Part shown: positions 12,901-22,334 of the stretch, piece after piece
Position numbering within the stretch: position 1 is the stretch's first letter
Layout of the letters: each line of letters starts with the position of its first letter
From: Ophiura sarsii
Taxonomy: Eukaryota > Echinodermata > Ophiuroidea > Amphilepidida > Ophiuridae
Length of the DNA stretch: 64,000 nucleotides
Assembly (NCBI GenBank): GCA_035610835.1
Contig: CM069457.1
Location: 22,748,658 to 22,812,657 of the forward strand
Reading direction: 5' to 3'
Made by a program: the position numbers and the translations under genes
The notes under the pieces: model-generated
What the model was told of the DNA's origin: nothing
What the model saw: only the letters and a program-made list of their open reading frames with translations
The model's database searches: none

Positions 12901-15900
12901 ATGCAATGCAATGCATCATTGCATTGCATTGCATTGTATTATTGCATTATTGCATTATTGCATTATTGCATTATTGTATTATTGCATTATTGCATTATTG
13001 CATTATTGCTGATTGATGACATTCTGGTTATCTAGTCCAAGGAAAACCACTTTCTTGAGGACGTTTCGGAAACAAGCTGTTTCCTTTATTAACACTTGAT
13101 GAGGAGTGATGACGATCTGCTGTTTGCAACACGTGATCTTGGTTGCTTAGTTGCAGTGATGCTAGTTGATTTATCAGCAATCTGTAGATCGTCAAACACG
13201 TGACTCAGATTGTATTGCCCCTCGTCTCTGTTCATTGTCTTGCCCTGCTTTCTAATAGTAGGCATAGCACACATAACATTCAAATAATTGAGACATGTGC
13301 AAAATTGATGTCAAATGAAAGATTTATTTTCCAAAAATAATTATGATACCGGTAATCGGTCAATGCGTTCTTGTGTTACGGTGTTTTGAAATACTCCGAA
13401 AATGGCCGAAAACATGCCAAAAACAGTAACAATGCCCAAATATAGAATTTTTCAGGATTTAGAGAGCTCAGTTTGTTAATAATGTAACATTTAAAACACC
13501 ATTTACACATATTTCTTAACAATTGAATATCTATATGCCATGTTAAATTAAACAAATATGGTAAAATTATATTGCATTAAGCTAACATAACCTAGTGAAA
13601 TTGGTCATTTTGAACAGTTTCACTGACCGCAAACAAAAAATGGCTAAGTCCAGCTAATTAATATGCGTAAATGTTATAAATCCAGATGTGAATGGTGTAT
13701 TGCAATCAAACTTAGTATACTGGCTAACTGTATGATACCCAATCTTTTAAACTATAATTTAGTTTCATAAACTCATTAAATATGCAAATTAGCTAATTAT
13801 CTCATCAAGTCATTAATATGCAAATGAGCAATGTCCGACAATTTTTTCCCATCATAAGAGTGATCGGTAATAGATATATAAGTTATATATATAAGTTATA
13901 TAACATGTATATCCAATTTGGTTGACAAATATTGCTGCCTATGATCCCTGCCTCCTCCCAGTCGATGACATGATTTTTGTTCATTACGTGGTCGATGATA
14001 GCCAATTTGTTATTAATGGCGGATTGAGAGCTCTTATTTCATCAATCATCTTATTATAACAGTTCTGATGAACTTTATCAAGAATGCATTATTGCATTAT
14101 TGCATTATTGCATTATTGCATTATTGCATTATTGCATTATTGCATTATTGCATTATTGCATTATTGCATTATTGCATTATTGCATTATTGCATTATTGCA
14201 TTATTGCATTATTGCATTATTGCATTATTGCATTATTGCATTATTGCATTATTGCATTATTGCATTATTGCATTATTGCATTATTGCATTATTGCATTAT
14301 TGCATTATTGCATTATTGCATTGCATTATTGCATTATTGCATTATTGCATTATTGCATTATTGCATTATTGCATTATTGCATTATTGCATTATTGCATTA
14401 TTGCATTATTGCATTATTGCATTATTGCATTATTGCATTATTGCATTATTGCATTATTGCATTATTGCATTATTGCATTATTGCATTATTGCATTATTGC
14501 ATTATTGCATTATTGCATTATTGCATTATTGCATTATTGCATTATTGCATTATTGCATTATTGCATTATTGCATTATTGCATTATTGCATTATTGCATTA
14601 TTGCATTATTGCATTATTGCATTATTGCATTATTGCATTATTGCATTATTGCATTATTGCATTATTGCATTATTGCATTATTGCATTGCATTATTGCATC
14701 GCATTATTGCATCGCATTATTGCATCGCATTATTGCAGCGCATTATTGCAGCGCATTATTGCATTGCATTGAATTAAAACATATCTCATTTTGTCATACC
14801 TTTAAATTTAGCGTGACAAACCAGTCCTTGGTGTTATTATGATATATGATATGTGTGGAATGGAGGAGCAAGCCTTCTGGAAACCAGGGATGGAATTTGG
14901 AAAACAGGTAATAGAAAAACAGAGACCGTGCCTATTATTTTCCCGAGGCAGAAGAGCGAAGGAAAATATCAGGGGGCGGGGGGAGGGTAAATATAAAGCT
15001 ACTATTGCTCCTTACATGGCTTCATAGCTCCTTATAGGGCAATATTACTTTTTATGGGAACCTTTTGCCCTCCTATGAAGTATTCGGGAACAAGTCTGAA
15101 TATTTTATGTCACATTGTAGTATTCACCGATCAAATGACAGGAATATTTATATTATGTGTTATATTATTTACCCAATGTTCTCTCCATGTTGAATGTATG
15201 CAACTGGGGCATATGCTATGCTAGTGTTATGGGTATGATATTCCCTAGGCCAATGAAGTAGGCTATACCTTGATATGTGCGCACATTCTAGAAAATCGGT
15301 TTCATTATACGTTTTAACTTCATGTTTATGTAAAGTTTAGAATGTGGAATTTGTATCTCTATCATACAAAACATCGAGTAAAATATCTTTTATTTGTGTT
15401 CTTCTTTTTCATCAGGTTTTGAACACACTCCAGATGCACTACCCCGAGCTAATGTACAAAATGATACTGATAAACTGCCCGAAAATATCTGGAATACTCT
15501 ACGCAGCTGTAAAACCATTTATACCGGAAAAATCAAGGCAAAAAATAATTCATCTAGGAAGTAAGTGGCGGAAACATGCACCAATCTGAGTAACAGTACT
15601 AATGTGACGTAATGTCCTATAAGTAAGAAGTTAAACGGGTTCGGCTTCGGACAAGTTTTAATCTGTCAAGCTTTCGTCAGGATCACCCTATCATAGCGTG
15701 CAATATCTCATATAAAAGAAGATAAATTTCTCAACAACTAATAATGAATAATAAATAATAATTAATATTGTTAGGTAGGATATATATTTTTAGAGTTAAA
15801 AGCCCATTTATTACCTGTATAGTTATATTTTTTGATGACTGTATATACTGTTGACCTAGTTTTGCAGAGAGGCCTTTAGGACAACACTACATTAGGTGTC

Positions 15901-18900
15901 AATGTAAAAACTATTAATAATAATAATAATAATAATATTACCGTTCTTATATAGCGCTTTCCACAATGCAAGCACAGTCCCAAAGCGCTTTTTAAATCAA
16001 TTATTATCGCTGCCAGTTTAGATACCAGAATCCTTTGGTCGCTACACTTAGGCGGCTACCAGTCAACAAGTGCACAAGCCTATCAGCACTACTTAGATTT
16101 TGATATCCTAACAGTTCCCCAAATATCGCTTGGGTCGACGAAGCAATTGAGACTAAGTACCTTGCCCAAGGATACAAACATGTTGGCCGTAGCGGGGCTC
16201 GAACTCACAACCTTTGCATCGTGAGACCGGCGTCTTATCCACTAGACCACACACGCTCTCTATTGACGTTGATTCTCTTTACTTCCTTCAGCCAATTACA
16301 AAGACCAGCTATTGAAATACATACCCGCAGAGATATTACCAGTGACTTATGGTGGTAAATGTGAAGACAAAAGTAAGGTATGGAAATATTACTTCGTACA
16401 CAATATGCTAGTGATATGATAGGTAAGGGAGTGTTCACAAATACTTTGGTGCAGGGTGGTTGGAAATGTTTGAGCCACGGACATACTTTTGTTATTAATA
16501 TACCCCCACCCCAACACCGCTATTTTTTTCTTGATCCCCCTTTTATGGTGATTTTTATTCTATGTCTAAGATTCCGAGCGTTATTAGATTCGACTGCGCA
16601 CGAAGCATGTAATTGTAAAATGTGGGTTCTTTTGTGCGCTAGCTAAGCGCCAAAAAAAAATGAACTTTTAGCATAATATTTTAGCGGATCTTTGGCTACC
16701 AAATTTATAGATCATCCACTATATCTCACAATGAAGTGTAAAACCTTTTTTTTTGTTATTGTTCTTAGGTTCTGCCGCCAGAAAAAGTGCCGAAGTCGTA
16801 TTATCTTTCGGGTCGTCAGGTGTCTAGCAGAAATCTCGTCGAGAAAGTTTTAGATCGTGGTGTAAGCTTAGAATTCCAGTATGAAATCACAAGGCCTGGA
16901 AGTTTACTCTAGTAAGTATAATTCTTGTAACAGTAAAAAATCTGTAAAATTATGACTTTGAACCTGCTGACCGTACTGTTGTCCGATATAAACACTGCAC
17001 AAAAACAAAGTATCCACACTCTTGTCTCTCCGTTTCCGTGCAACCTTCCTTTTACAGAAACTCAAGAAACTTTTCATTGAGAGTAAGAAGCGGTACATTT
17101 ACTGTTTTGTTTACGCTCCTTTCACGGGTATAGATTTAAGTGCAACATTGGAAACGGCATCATTTTGTATTCAAAAATGCACTTAACCATATACACACGA
17201 AAAGACAAAAACAAAGAGTAAATCTAAAGTGTACCACTTCTTTCTCTCCATGAAAAGCTTCTGGAGTTTCTATAACTGAAATTGCTCTTCGATTTGGAGT
17301 TACAAGGAAGGTTGCACGGAAATGGAGAGACAGGTGCTATTGTGACAAATGAGGTGTCAAAATGCACAAGAGGTAATGCCTGTTCTTTCCCACTTGTTGA
17401 ATGCATTAAGGTTCATAAGAATTAAACACAGGGCGCCTCGAAAAAAGTGGATACTTTCTTTTTGTGCAGTGTTTATATATATACAGGGTAGGTAAGAATT
17501 ATAGTTTAAACTGTTAACATTTTCCACGCGGCAGGCGTCTGCAGACGACATTCCAAAATTTCACAAAATTATTTAAAAATGTCAAAATTATTGAATGTCA
17601 TGGCTATATTTAGAATCAGCATGAGAAATGCTTTACTTTAAGTACAAACATGCCCAGTATTGGTACAGTAAATAACATTTTCAATGACCTTCGTAGTATA
17701 ATTCAATTGCCAGACAAAAATTCTGCAAACTTGGGACTAAATCATTCTACCTCATCCAATAGATGTAACTCATGTATTCCAAATGCCATCAGTGAATTGT
17801 AAATCAGATTCATTTTTCTTTTCAGTTACGAGTTCAAGACAAAAGAACGTGACATTGGCTTCGGTGTAAAAATGTTAAACAGTGACGGTACAAGAACCCC
17901 TGCATTGGAGAAGAGACGATACCATTGTTATCTAGGGGTGCCAGAAAATGGACAGGTGCTACTGGATCAGCCAGGGACATGTGAGTATAAAGTCTTCCAT
18001 CTATTCATAGTGAATATTGATAAATGCCTTCACGTTAAACTAGAAATAGGAAATATATCAATGGTACGCTTTCGTATATCGATTCAAAGGTGTTATATTC
18101 AACTGGTAGCCTTCCTCCCCTGTTAAAAGCAGGTGTTGCTGCCAATTTTCCAGAATTCCTGGATTCTGTGTGGACCCTCAGCATAGCCTACGTAAAACTA
18201 CTGTAACTTATTTATTATTCATTTAATCTATATAAAAGTATACACTTTTTTGCAGAAAATGGTTCAATGAATCCAACCGTGATCATGAAATTGACCATTT
18301 TGGAGGAAATTTGTTGACCCATTTTAGGTTCTGCAAAGATAACTCAAAATATATTTTGTCAAATTTTGTTATACTAGTTTTATTATATTCCTAATACAAT
18401 TCCCTAGGAAGCATTTTTGTTGTTAAAAATCTTTATTTTTTGCATTATCAACCAAAAAGTGCCAAAAAATGTGTTTTTTACCTCAAAAATCATGAGTGAG
18501 AATCCGACATAGTAGTGAATACTGTCTGCTACAGGAGGTATATTTTCTCGATCTCGTCATATTTTCTTTACCTCTAGTATCGTTCCTAGAAAGTGGTAGC
18601 GCTTTCACTCATAAACTATTACAACGTGGGGTATTTGGACAGAATGTCGAATTGCAGAGGTATTTTACATCTGTTTTAAGACCTTTCCAGATCCAAATAT
18701 GTTGAATTTGGCAACCTTAAAGAATGATTATCATGTTTTTTTCTTACACTGTCATTTTTAAATACTTGTTGTGCATCATGTCCCGGCTTAAAATAATAAT
18801 TTGGTCTCCGCGAATCTTTAATAGTTCTAGGCAAGAATACACGTGCAATTGTGGGATTATACACCATTCCAAATCTGGAAAAGTCGTCCAGACTCTGGAA

Positions 18901-19156
18901 GCATTCCTACACAGATCTTTATAAGCTTTCCTGCATGTCCTGCAAGATATCTGGTTCTAAGCACAACATAAAAGTTATATTATTTACACCTCTCTTTTTT
19001 TGCATACTATCCACAGATATAGTAAAATTCGACAATAGCTTCAGCATTGTGAGGAGCAAATCACTCAGTTACTGGGTTGAAGTGCTGGAGCCTCTTTCTG
19101 AGGAAGAAGACATCGCTTTCAGAGAACCAGAGAAGGACCCGAGCTTATTTGACTGA
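937..19156 (+). CDS. sec14l2-like: SEC14-like lipid-transfer protein, CRAL-TRIO + GOLD, 5'-partial, 10 exons
   Basis: Join of 937-980, 5447-5506, 8709-8802, 9872-9966, 14812-14907, 15416-15560, 16292-16377, 16769-16911, 17826-17980 and 19017-19156; phases agree at every junction and give 351 residues plus TGA. Family members (SEC14L2/supernatant protein factor type) bind tocopherol, squalene or phospholipid in a CRAL-TRIO pocket and carry a C-terminal GOLD domain; they act in the cytosol and at membranes. Seen here: the end of the CRAL-TRIO N-terminal helical region (RDFDLEKAVNLVRE, residues 1-14), the CRAL-TRIO lipid-binding fold (about 33-205, including GVIMIYDMCGM, MHYPELMYKMILINCPK and LPVTYGG), and GOLD (about 230-345, including YYEFKTKERDIGFGVKM and IVKFDNSFSIVRSKSLSYWVEV). 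About 40 N-terminal residues expected for the family (about 400 residues) are missing because their exon(s) precede the window. I cannot tell which vertebrate paralogue (SEC14L2/3/4/6) is closest. Confidence 0.94.
1482..2165. mobile_element. Foldback element with ACAGGGTGAGTCAAA termini
   Basis: It begins tacagggtgagtcaaac and ends gactcaccctgta. The arms of about 200 bp (1482-1700 and 1960-2165) are inverted copies sharing tggaaagaagccattttg. A partial copy lies at 8234-8500. It lies in the first SEC14L intron of the window (981-5446). Confidence 0.85.
2719..3055. repeat. AT-rich repeat with GGTCGG ends
   Basis: Poly-A/T interior flanked by gggtcggttggtcggg and gggtcggtcgggcc with tttggcctaa at the edge. 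Related sequences occur at 23225-23580 and 59640-59815. Similarity was judged by eye. Confidence 0.5.
3519..3757 (+). mobile_element. piggyBac-like MITE, copy 2 (intact)
   Basis: 239 bp bounded by TTAA at 3515-3518 and 3758-3761. Termini caccttccacgcggc and gccgcgtggaaagcg. This is the best reference copy in the window. Confidence 0.92.
3850..4450. repeat. Foldback with ATTATT/TATATCAGGC arms
   Basis: attattatttatatcaggct near 3975-3994 pairs with agcctgatataaataataat at 4428-4447. Inside are several acgagtgcaat and caatatt palindromes. Confidence 0.65.
5447..5506 (+). CDS. sec14l2-like: SEC14L exon B
   Basis: Acceptor gtgttacag, donor gtaagc. Twenty whole codons read NILWRKNMETDTLSEWEIPE, matching the family's xxWRKxxxxDxIxxWxPPE segment just before the lipid-binding domain. 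Phase 0 at both ends. Confidence 0.92.
5755..6060 (+). mobile_element. tRNA-derived SINE
   Basis: An A-box-like gtggtccaacgg (5778-5789) and a B-box gggttcgagcc (5820-5830) are spaced as in a tRNA, followed by the SINE core ccttgggcaaggcacttta. The end is not sharp. It lies in the intron between SEC14L exons B and C. Confidence 0.75.
6239..6700 (+). repeat. Tandem repeat, ~105-127-bp units
   Basis: Anchor gtcaccctgagtgattcctg or its variants at 6291, 6417, 6521 and 6642, with a truncated unit at 6239. The units also share gagcggtgttttgataaaat and gatgttacatataaacc. About four and a half units. Confidence 0.88.
7258..7430 (+). repeat. Dispersed repeat (gattttaaagtcttgggg family)
   Basis: Shares gattttaaagtcttggggta and aataatatatttggtgaaa with 10252-10385, and a weaker relative near 5540-5675. 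No ends or coding capacity seen. The rest of 6710-8230 holds no gene I recognise. Confidence 0.6.
8234..8500 (+). repeat. Partial copy of the 1482-2165 foldback
   Basis: Begins tacagggtgagtaaac and shares gtggaaagaggc, ttctttggtgaaccttttt, tttgtccacgag and the inner catttaaatatcccgcc with the element at 1482-2165, but only one arm is present. It ends about 200 bp before SEC14L exon C. Confidence 0.75.
8709..8802 (+). CDS. sec14l2-like: SEC14L exon C (start of CRAL-TRIO lipid-binding domain)
   Basis: Acceptor caatttcag, donor gtacga. It reads VLQKYFGGGLLGCDQDGRPV and then YFDPYGKRDIK plus one base. The GGGLLGxDxDGxPVxxDPxG core is diagnostic for the SEC14-like family. It ends in phase 1 and its last base completes Gly with the next exon. 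Confidence 0.95.
8834..9420 (+). repeat. Three-copy ~129-bp intronic tandem repeat, split by a MITE
   Basis: Units at about 8834-8962, 8963-9087 and 9296-9420 share acaacatgttgcgc, agccatacatgtacat and acaactgtct. The second and third units are separated by the insertion at 9088-9295. Confidence 0.92.
9088..9295. mobile_element. MITE with TA target duplication and preserved empty site
   Basis: Termini ctgtaaaacaagttaatttc and its reverse complement form perfect inverted repeats of about 22 bp. The interior is rich in ttcgcgaa. TA flanks both sides; the neighbouring tandem unit reads ataaatagtgtaagg with a single TA, which is the unoccupied site. 208 bp. Confidence 0.93.
9609..9847 (+). mobile_element. 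piggyBac-like MITE, copy 3
   Basis: Begins cattttccacgcggcag and ends tagctgcgtgaaaagg followed by TTAA at 9848-9851; the left TTAA is decayed to TTTA. Same family as 3519-3757. It ends 24 bp before SEC14L exon D. Confidence 0.88.
9872..9966 (+). CDS. sec14l2-like: SEC14L exon D
   Basis: Acceptor gttctttgcag, donor gtaagg. It reads (G)IMHSITGREIMKLHLKQNE and then LFEKIIKENSKK, the helical stretch after the first CRAL-TRIO strand. The acceptor lies only about 24 bp past the end of a TTAA-flanked MITE copy (9609-9847). Confidence 0.92.
10116..10470. repeat. aatggaatagcc foldback with a nested repeat
   Basis: attccatttgaaatccatac at 10127-10146 is inverted at the right end (ggatttcaaatggaatagcc, near 10447-10466). 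The gattttaaagtcttgggg repeat occupies 10252-10385. Relatives are at 44880-45052, 53806-53990 and 60895-61023. Confidence 0.65.
11336..12545. mobile_element. 1.2-kb nested foldback element
   Basis: Outer arms 11336-11478 and 12406-12545 are inverted copies (aactgcgccaataaagtatc; cagttatcttctg; gacacctcttttgttgcgct). A second inverted pair, tttggcggatttatgggcac (near 12012) against 12380-12400, lies inside, and a third, atttggtcagcatag (11523) against ctatgctgaccaaat (11828), marks another nested insertion. No long ORF. Bases 10470-11335 show nothing recognisable. Confidence 0.85.
12670..13015 (+). repeat. Compound microsatellite (TTTGTA)n, (GCAAT)n, (GCATTATT)n
   Basis: A degenerate hexamer tract TTTGTA/TTTGTG covers about 12685-12840. 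A pentamer tract of tgcaa/gcatt follows at about 12893-12937, and then about eight units of the same GCATTATT octamer that forms the large array 1.1 kb downstream. Confidence 0.93.
14083..14770 (+). repeat. (GCATTATT)n octamer satellite, ~85 units
   Basis: Near-perfect 8-bp repeat for about 600 bp, with one 5-bp slip near 14318, ending in 13-bp variants (gcattattgcatc and gcattattgcagc). It lies in the SEC14L intron between exons D and E and stops 41 bp before exon E. All three plus frames are open because 24 bp is three units; the minus strand has stops in every unit. Confidence 0.98.
14812..14907 (+). CDS. sec14l2-like: SEC14L exon E, next to octamer satellite
   Basis: Acceptor ctttaaatttag, donor gtaata. 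Thirty-two codons begin RDKPVLGVIMIYDMCGMEEQ and end FWKPGMEFGKQ, equivalent to the family's ITxIxDxEGLxxxxxWKP strand. The acceptor is only 41 bp downstream of the end of the (GCATTATT)n array, leaving little room for a branch point and polypyrimidine tract outside repeat DNA. Confidence 0.92.
15416..15560 (+). CDS. sec14l2-like: SEC14L exon F
   Basis: Acceptor tttttcatcag, donor gtaagt. It reads VLNTLQMHYPELMYKMILIN, CPKISGILYAAVKPFIPEKS and RQKIIHLG. The YPExxxxxxxINxPxxFxxxxxxxKPFL core is the most conserved part of CRAL-TRIO proteins. It ends in phase 1. Confidence 0.95.
15905..16260 (-). mobile_element. tRNA-derived SINE, full length, minus strand
   Basis: On the minus strand: tRNA-like head gtgtggtctagtggataaga with B-box gagttcgagccc (near 16195-16206), core ccttgggcaaggtactt (near 16160), and tail agcgctatataagaacggta followed by (ATT)n at 15915-15940. 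It lies just before SEC14L exon G. Confidence 0.88.
16292..16377 (+). CDS. sec14l2-like: SEC14L exon G
   Basis: Acceptor acttccttcag, donor gtatgg. It reads (T)NYKDQLLKYIPAEILPVTYG and then GKCEDKSK, the end of the CRAL-TRIO domain (family: LLxxIxPxxLPxxYGG). A gtaagg four bases earlier is a rejected donor because it breaks the frame into the next exon. Confidence 0.93.
16769..16911 (+). CDS. sec14l2-like: SEC14L exon H (linker and start of GOLD)
   Basis: Acceptor gttcttag after a T-rich tract, donor gtaagt. It reads VLPPEKVPKSYYLSGRQ, then VSSRNLVEKVLDRGVSLEFQ and YEITRPGSLL. IPxxYY followed by VxRGxxxxxxYEIxxPGSxL is the family's transition from CRAL-TRIO to GOLD. It ends in phase 2 (TA of Tyr). 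Confidence 0.93.
17518..17675 (+). mobile_element. piggyBac-like MITE, copy 4 (3'-truncated)
   Basis: Follows TTAA at 17514-17517 and begins cattttccacgcggcaggcg; homology stops after the tattggtacagta segment, so the right terminus is missing. Intron between SEC14L exons H and I. Confidence 0.82.
17826..17980 (+). CDS. sec14l2-like: SEC14L exon I (GOLD)
   Basis: Acceptor cttttcag, donor gtgagt. It reads (Y)YEFKTKERDIGFGVKMLN and continues through YHCYLGVPENGQVLLDQPGT. The WxFxTxxxDIxFGV strand and LDQPGTY are typical of the GOLD domain in SEC14-like proteins. It ends in phase 1. Confidence 0.94.
19017..19156 (+). CDS. sec14l2-like: SEC14L exon J, last exon with stop
   Basis: Acceptor actatccacag. 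It reads (Y)IVKFDNSFSIVRSKSLSYW, then VEVLEPLSEEEDIAFREPEK, DPSLFD and TGA at 19154-19156. The final EKDPSLFD codons and the stop form the first unit of a seven-copy tandem array that continues into the 3' UTR. Confidence 0.95.
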
Positions 19157-20225
19157 AAGAGAAACTCGTACATAGAACATTTATTTGTTATTGATAACAA
19201 GTCCTTCTTGTGTTTCTAGACCCGTGTATACATCAAGTGGACGATAGAAAAGTGTCCCGCTGCAATGACACACCTATAATTTAGCACCAGAGAAGGACCC
19301 GAGTTTGTTTGACTGAAAGTGAAACTTGTACAGATATAGAACATTTATTTTTAATGATATCAAGTCCTTCTTGTGTTTCTAGCCCCATGTATGCAACAAG
19401 TGCACGATAGAAATGTGTCCCGTTGCAATGACACACCTATTTTGCACGACAGAAGGACCCAAGTTTGACTGAAAGTGAAACGTGTACAGATATAGAACAT
19501 TTATTTTTAATGATATTATCAAGTCCTTCTTGTGTTTCTAGTCCCATGTATGCATCAAGTGCACGATAGAATTGTGTCCCGTTGCAATGACACACCTATT
19601 TTGCACTACAGAAGGACCCAAGTTTGACTAAAACTGAAACTTGTACAGATATAGAACATTTATTTTTAATGATATCAAGTCCTTCTTGTGTTTCTAGTCC
19701 CGTGTGTGCATCGAGAGCACGATAGAAAAGTGCCCCGTTGTAATGACACACCTATTTTGCACCAGAGAAGGACCCGAGTTTATTTGATTGAAAGTGAAAC
19801 TTGTACAGATAGAACATTTATTTTTAATGATATCAAGTCCGTCTTGTGTTTCTAGTCCCATGTATGCATCAAGTGCACGATAGAAAAGTGTCCCGTTGCA
19901 ATGACACACCTATTTTGCACCAGAGAAGGACCCGAGTTTGACCGAAAGTGAAACTTGTACAGATATAGAACATTTATTTTTAATGATATCATTATCAAGT
20001 CCTTCTTGTGTTTCTAGTCCCATGTATGCATCATGTGCACGATAGAGATGTGTTCCGTTGCAATGACACACCTATTTTGCACCACAGAAGGACCCGGGTT
20101 TGACTGAAAGTGAAACTTGTACAGATAGAAGGGCATTTATTTTTAAAATATCAAATTCTTATAGTGTTTTGAGTTCCATGCATGCATCAAGTGCACGATA
20201 GAAAAGTGTCCCATTACAATGACAC
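19127..20225 (+). repeat. Seven-copy ~160-bp tandem array containing the SEC14L stop codon
   Basis: The unit anchor agaaggaccc recurs at 19131, 19291, 19451, 19610, 19766, 19924 and 20086 (spacings 160, 160, 159, 156, 158, 162). Each unit carries a degenerate copy of the last codons and stop (agaaggacccgag...gactga) and a following UTR segment with aagtccttcttgtgtttc and cgatagaaaagtgtccc. The first unit is the true gene end; the others lie in the 3' UTR or just beyond. Confidence 0.95.
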
Positions 20226-20364
20226 AATTCTCATCCTTCTATATGGAGGTTTTTATTTATCGTTTTAAATAATTTCAATCAAATTGAAAATGTTAATCCT
20301 AAGAGCCAGTAGCATCCATTCCATCATGTCAGCACAGTCTATGACATTATGACATACGCTGAAC

Positions 20365-20688
20365 CCCCCGGGGGGGGGGGGGGGGGGGGGGGTAACTCGC
20401 CTAAGACGGTATACGGGGGTGTGCCGCTCTAATGGGTAGCTTTTTTTGGCACAAAATCCCTTAACATGGGGTATGGTTTTGTGCTGAAAATCACTAATAA
20501 CGAGGTCACTTTTTACAAATTGGTATATTTTCGCAAAATATTTGTCTATTTTCGCTTGCGAAATTTTGGTCTAAAATGAAGCAAAACCCCTATAAATGGG
20601 AACCAGTTTTTTCAAAATCACCCCTAAAAATGGGTATGGGTTTTGAATCTCCAGCGGACACCCCCGACCAAACCAAATCCGAGTACCG

Positions 20689-20721
<33 letters not shown>

Positions 20722-20722
20722 G
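20365..20722. mobile_element. G/C-homopolymer-bounded element, copy 1
   Basis: 358 bp flanked by the 8-bp direct repeat cgctgaac (20357-20364 and 20723-20730). It starts with a run of 23 G and ends with a run of 31 C, next to taactcgcc and ccgagtacc, which form short inverted termini. The interior repeats gcaaaatatttgtctatttt-like motifs. An inverted relative is at 34269-34654. Confidence 0.9.
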
Positions 20723-20729
20723 CGCTGAA

Positions 20730-21827
20730 CACGATTACACGCCACTGACTCTCATTTTACCTTTATAAAGTTATACACATTCAATTAATTGTATATTATG
20801 TCTTATTATAGATAGATTCTTACGTAAAAGAACTTAAATATATATTTTTTCCATAACTTGTATTTATTTAAAACGCCCATTTTCAGCAACATAAATTATT
20901 TTCCTTGTGTTTCATGTTTTTTTTTTACCATGAACGTTTGATTATGTCATTCGTTGTGTCCCAAATTTCGTTAATACTTTTACATATACATCTAATGAAA
21001 ACGTGTTTACTTCTATTTTTTCATTGACTTTGATGTATACCTGGACTGACGTACTTAGTTACGTATATGTTTTCTTTCTTTATGTGTGTGAGTATTAAAT
21101 GTTTAATTGAGTATTAGTCCAAATAATGGACAAAGAAAACGATTTGGCGCTGCAAAACCAAATTTACTCTAACTAGAGGCAATACATATTATAGAACTTT
21201 AAAAAAATGCCGAGACACGCTTTTATAAATTCAAATGACGTGATTTGTAAAAAGGAGACACTATTTGTCGCCATTTACCTGGTATCCAATAAGATCCGAA
21301 ATAATTAGTAGCTATCATTGTGCCTCTGCATGTTGAAATGTTGTGTTTTGGTTTAGCACGACTTTTACCCCTTGTAAAAAGACTTCGAAGACTAGTTACA
21401 ATCTGATACAATAAACATTTTAAAATATTTTATTTTATTGAAACCGTTATTTAGGGCAAAGTAATTTCTCGAAATAATCTATTAAATACAACGTGTAAAT
21501 GTTGATCCACTGCCCATAAATCTATGGTAAAATGTAGTTGTGAAGTTCAATACATTTCCCACAATTAATGATCCATAACCAGCCAACTCCTTAGTGATTG
21601 AAACTTTCGGTCTCACACAAAATTCCATGTCTTTTGACATTACGTGTGGTTATCATTGTTATTATTACATTGTTACATTGACACTGTTTTGGAAAGGAAG
21701 TACCCATTCAATAAACAGAACGATTTTGTTTCCTTTACCAGTTTTCCATTACATGTTTGATGCAATTTGTAATTTAGCATAACATGATAACCCACGCAGT
21801 ATCGCACTATTCTGGTAGTTACTTTAA
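20730..21827. other. Intergenic DNA, nothing recognised
   Basis: AT-rich with no ORF of note and no repeat I can match inside the window. It could include the 3' end of SEC14L transcripts (attaaa near 21095, aataaa at 21408), but no signal is convincing. Confidence 0.5.
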
Positions 21828-22024
21828 CACTTTCCATGCGGCTGGCATTCTGCAGACGACATTCCAAAAAGTCACAAAATGTTTAAAAAATGTCAACATT
21901 TATATTGAATTGAATAACCATATTTGGAATCGCCATAACAAATGCATTACAATAAGTACAAACATGCCTAGTATCGGTTCAGTAATTCTTGAATATGGTA
22001 AAACTAATAGCCGCATGGAAAGCG
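21828..22024 (+). mobile_element. piggyBac-like MITE, copy 5
   Basis: TTAA at 21824-21827 and 22025-22028. Termini cactttccatgcggc and gccgcatggaaagcg. It is about 40 bp shorter than copy 2 because of an internal deletion near the right end. Confidence 0.9.
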
Positions 22025-22334
22025 TTAATACGTCAAACGTACTTTTTTTTAGGTAGGCGGTTGGCATACAGAGATATTTAGTTGATATTGTATGAATTAA
22101 TATTCTCCCCATTAAGTACGTTGTACGCGTAATTGTAAACATTCATGGACCAGTATGCAGATATACGCATTCTGTGACTAAGTAAAGTGCTCATACTCCA
22201 CTACGCGCTATCTCTCTGCACTCACACACTTGCGTATAGCTCCACCACGACAAAATGACGTGTAGCCTAATTGGACTACGGTGGTCAACGCTTGCGCTCA
22301 GCGGCAGAGCGTTGTGGAGTATGCTGAGGAATGC

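Noticed and set aside
14068..14842. Three overlapping plus-strand ORFs of 225-252 codons encoding an ALLHYCII repeat protein
   Set aside because: They are the three frames of the GCATTATT satellite; 24 bp equals three units, so all frames are open by construction. The tract is intronic.
16190..16260. Possible minus-strand tRNA gene
   Set aside because: The tRNA-like head is followed by the SINE core and an (ATT)n tail, so it is a retroposon.
19127..20225. CRISPR-like or coding repeat array
   Set aside because: Units are ~160 bp, directly adjacent without unique spacers, and each contains stop codons; it is a minisatellite in animal DNA.
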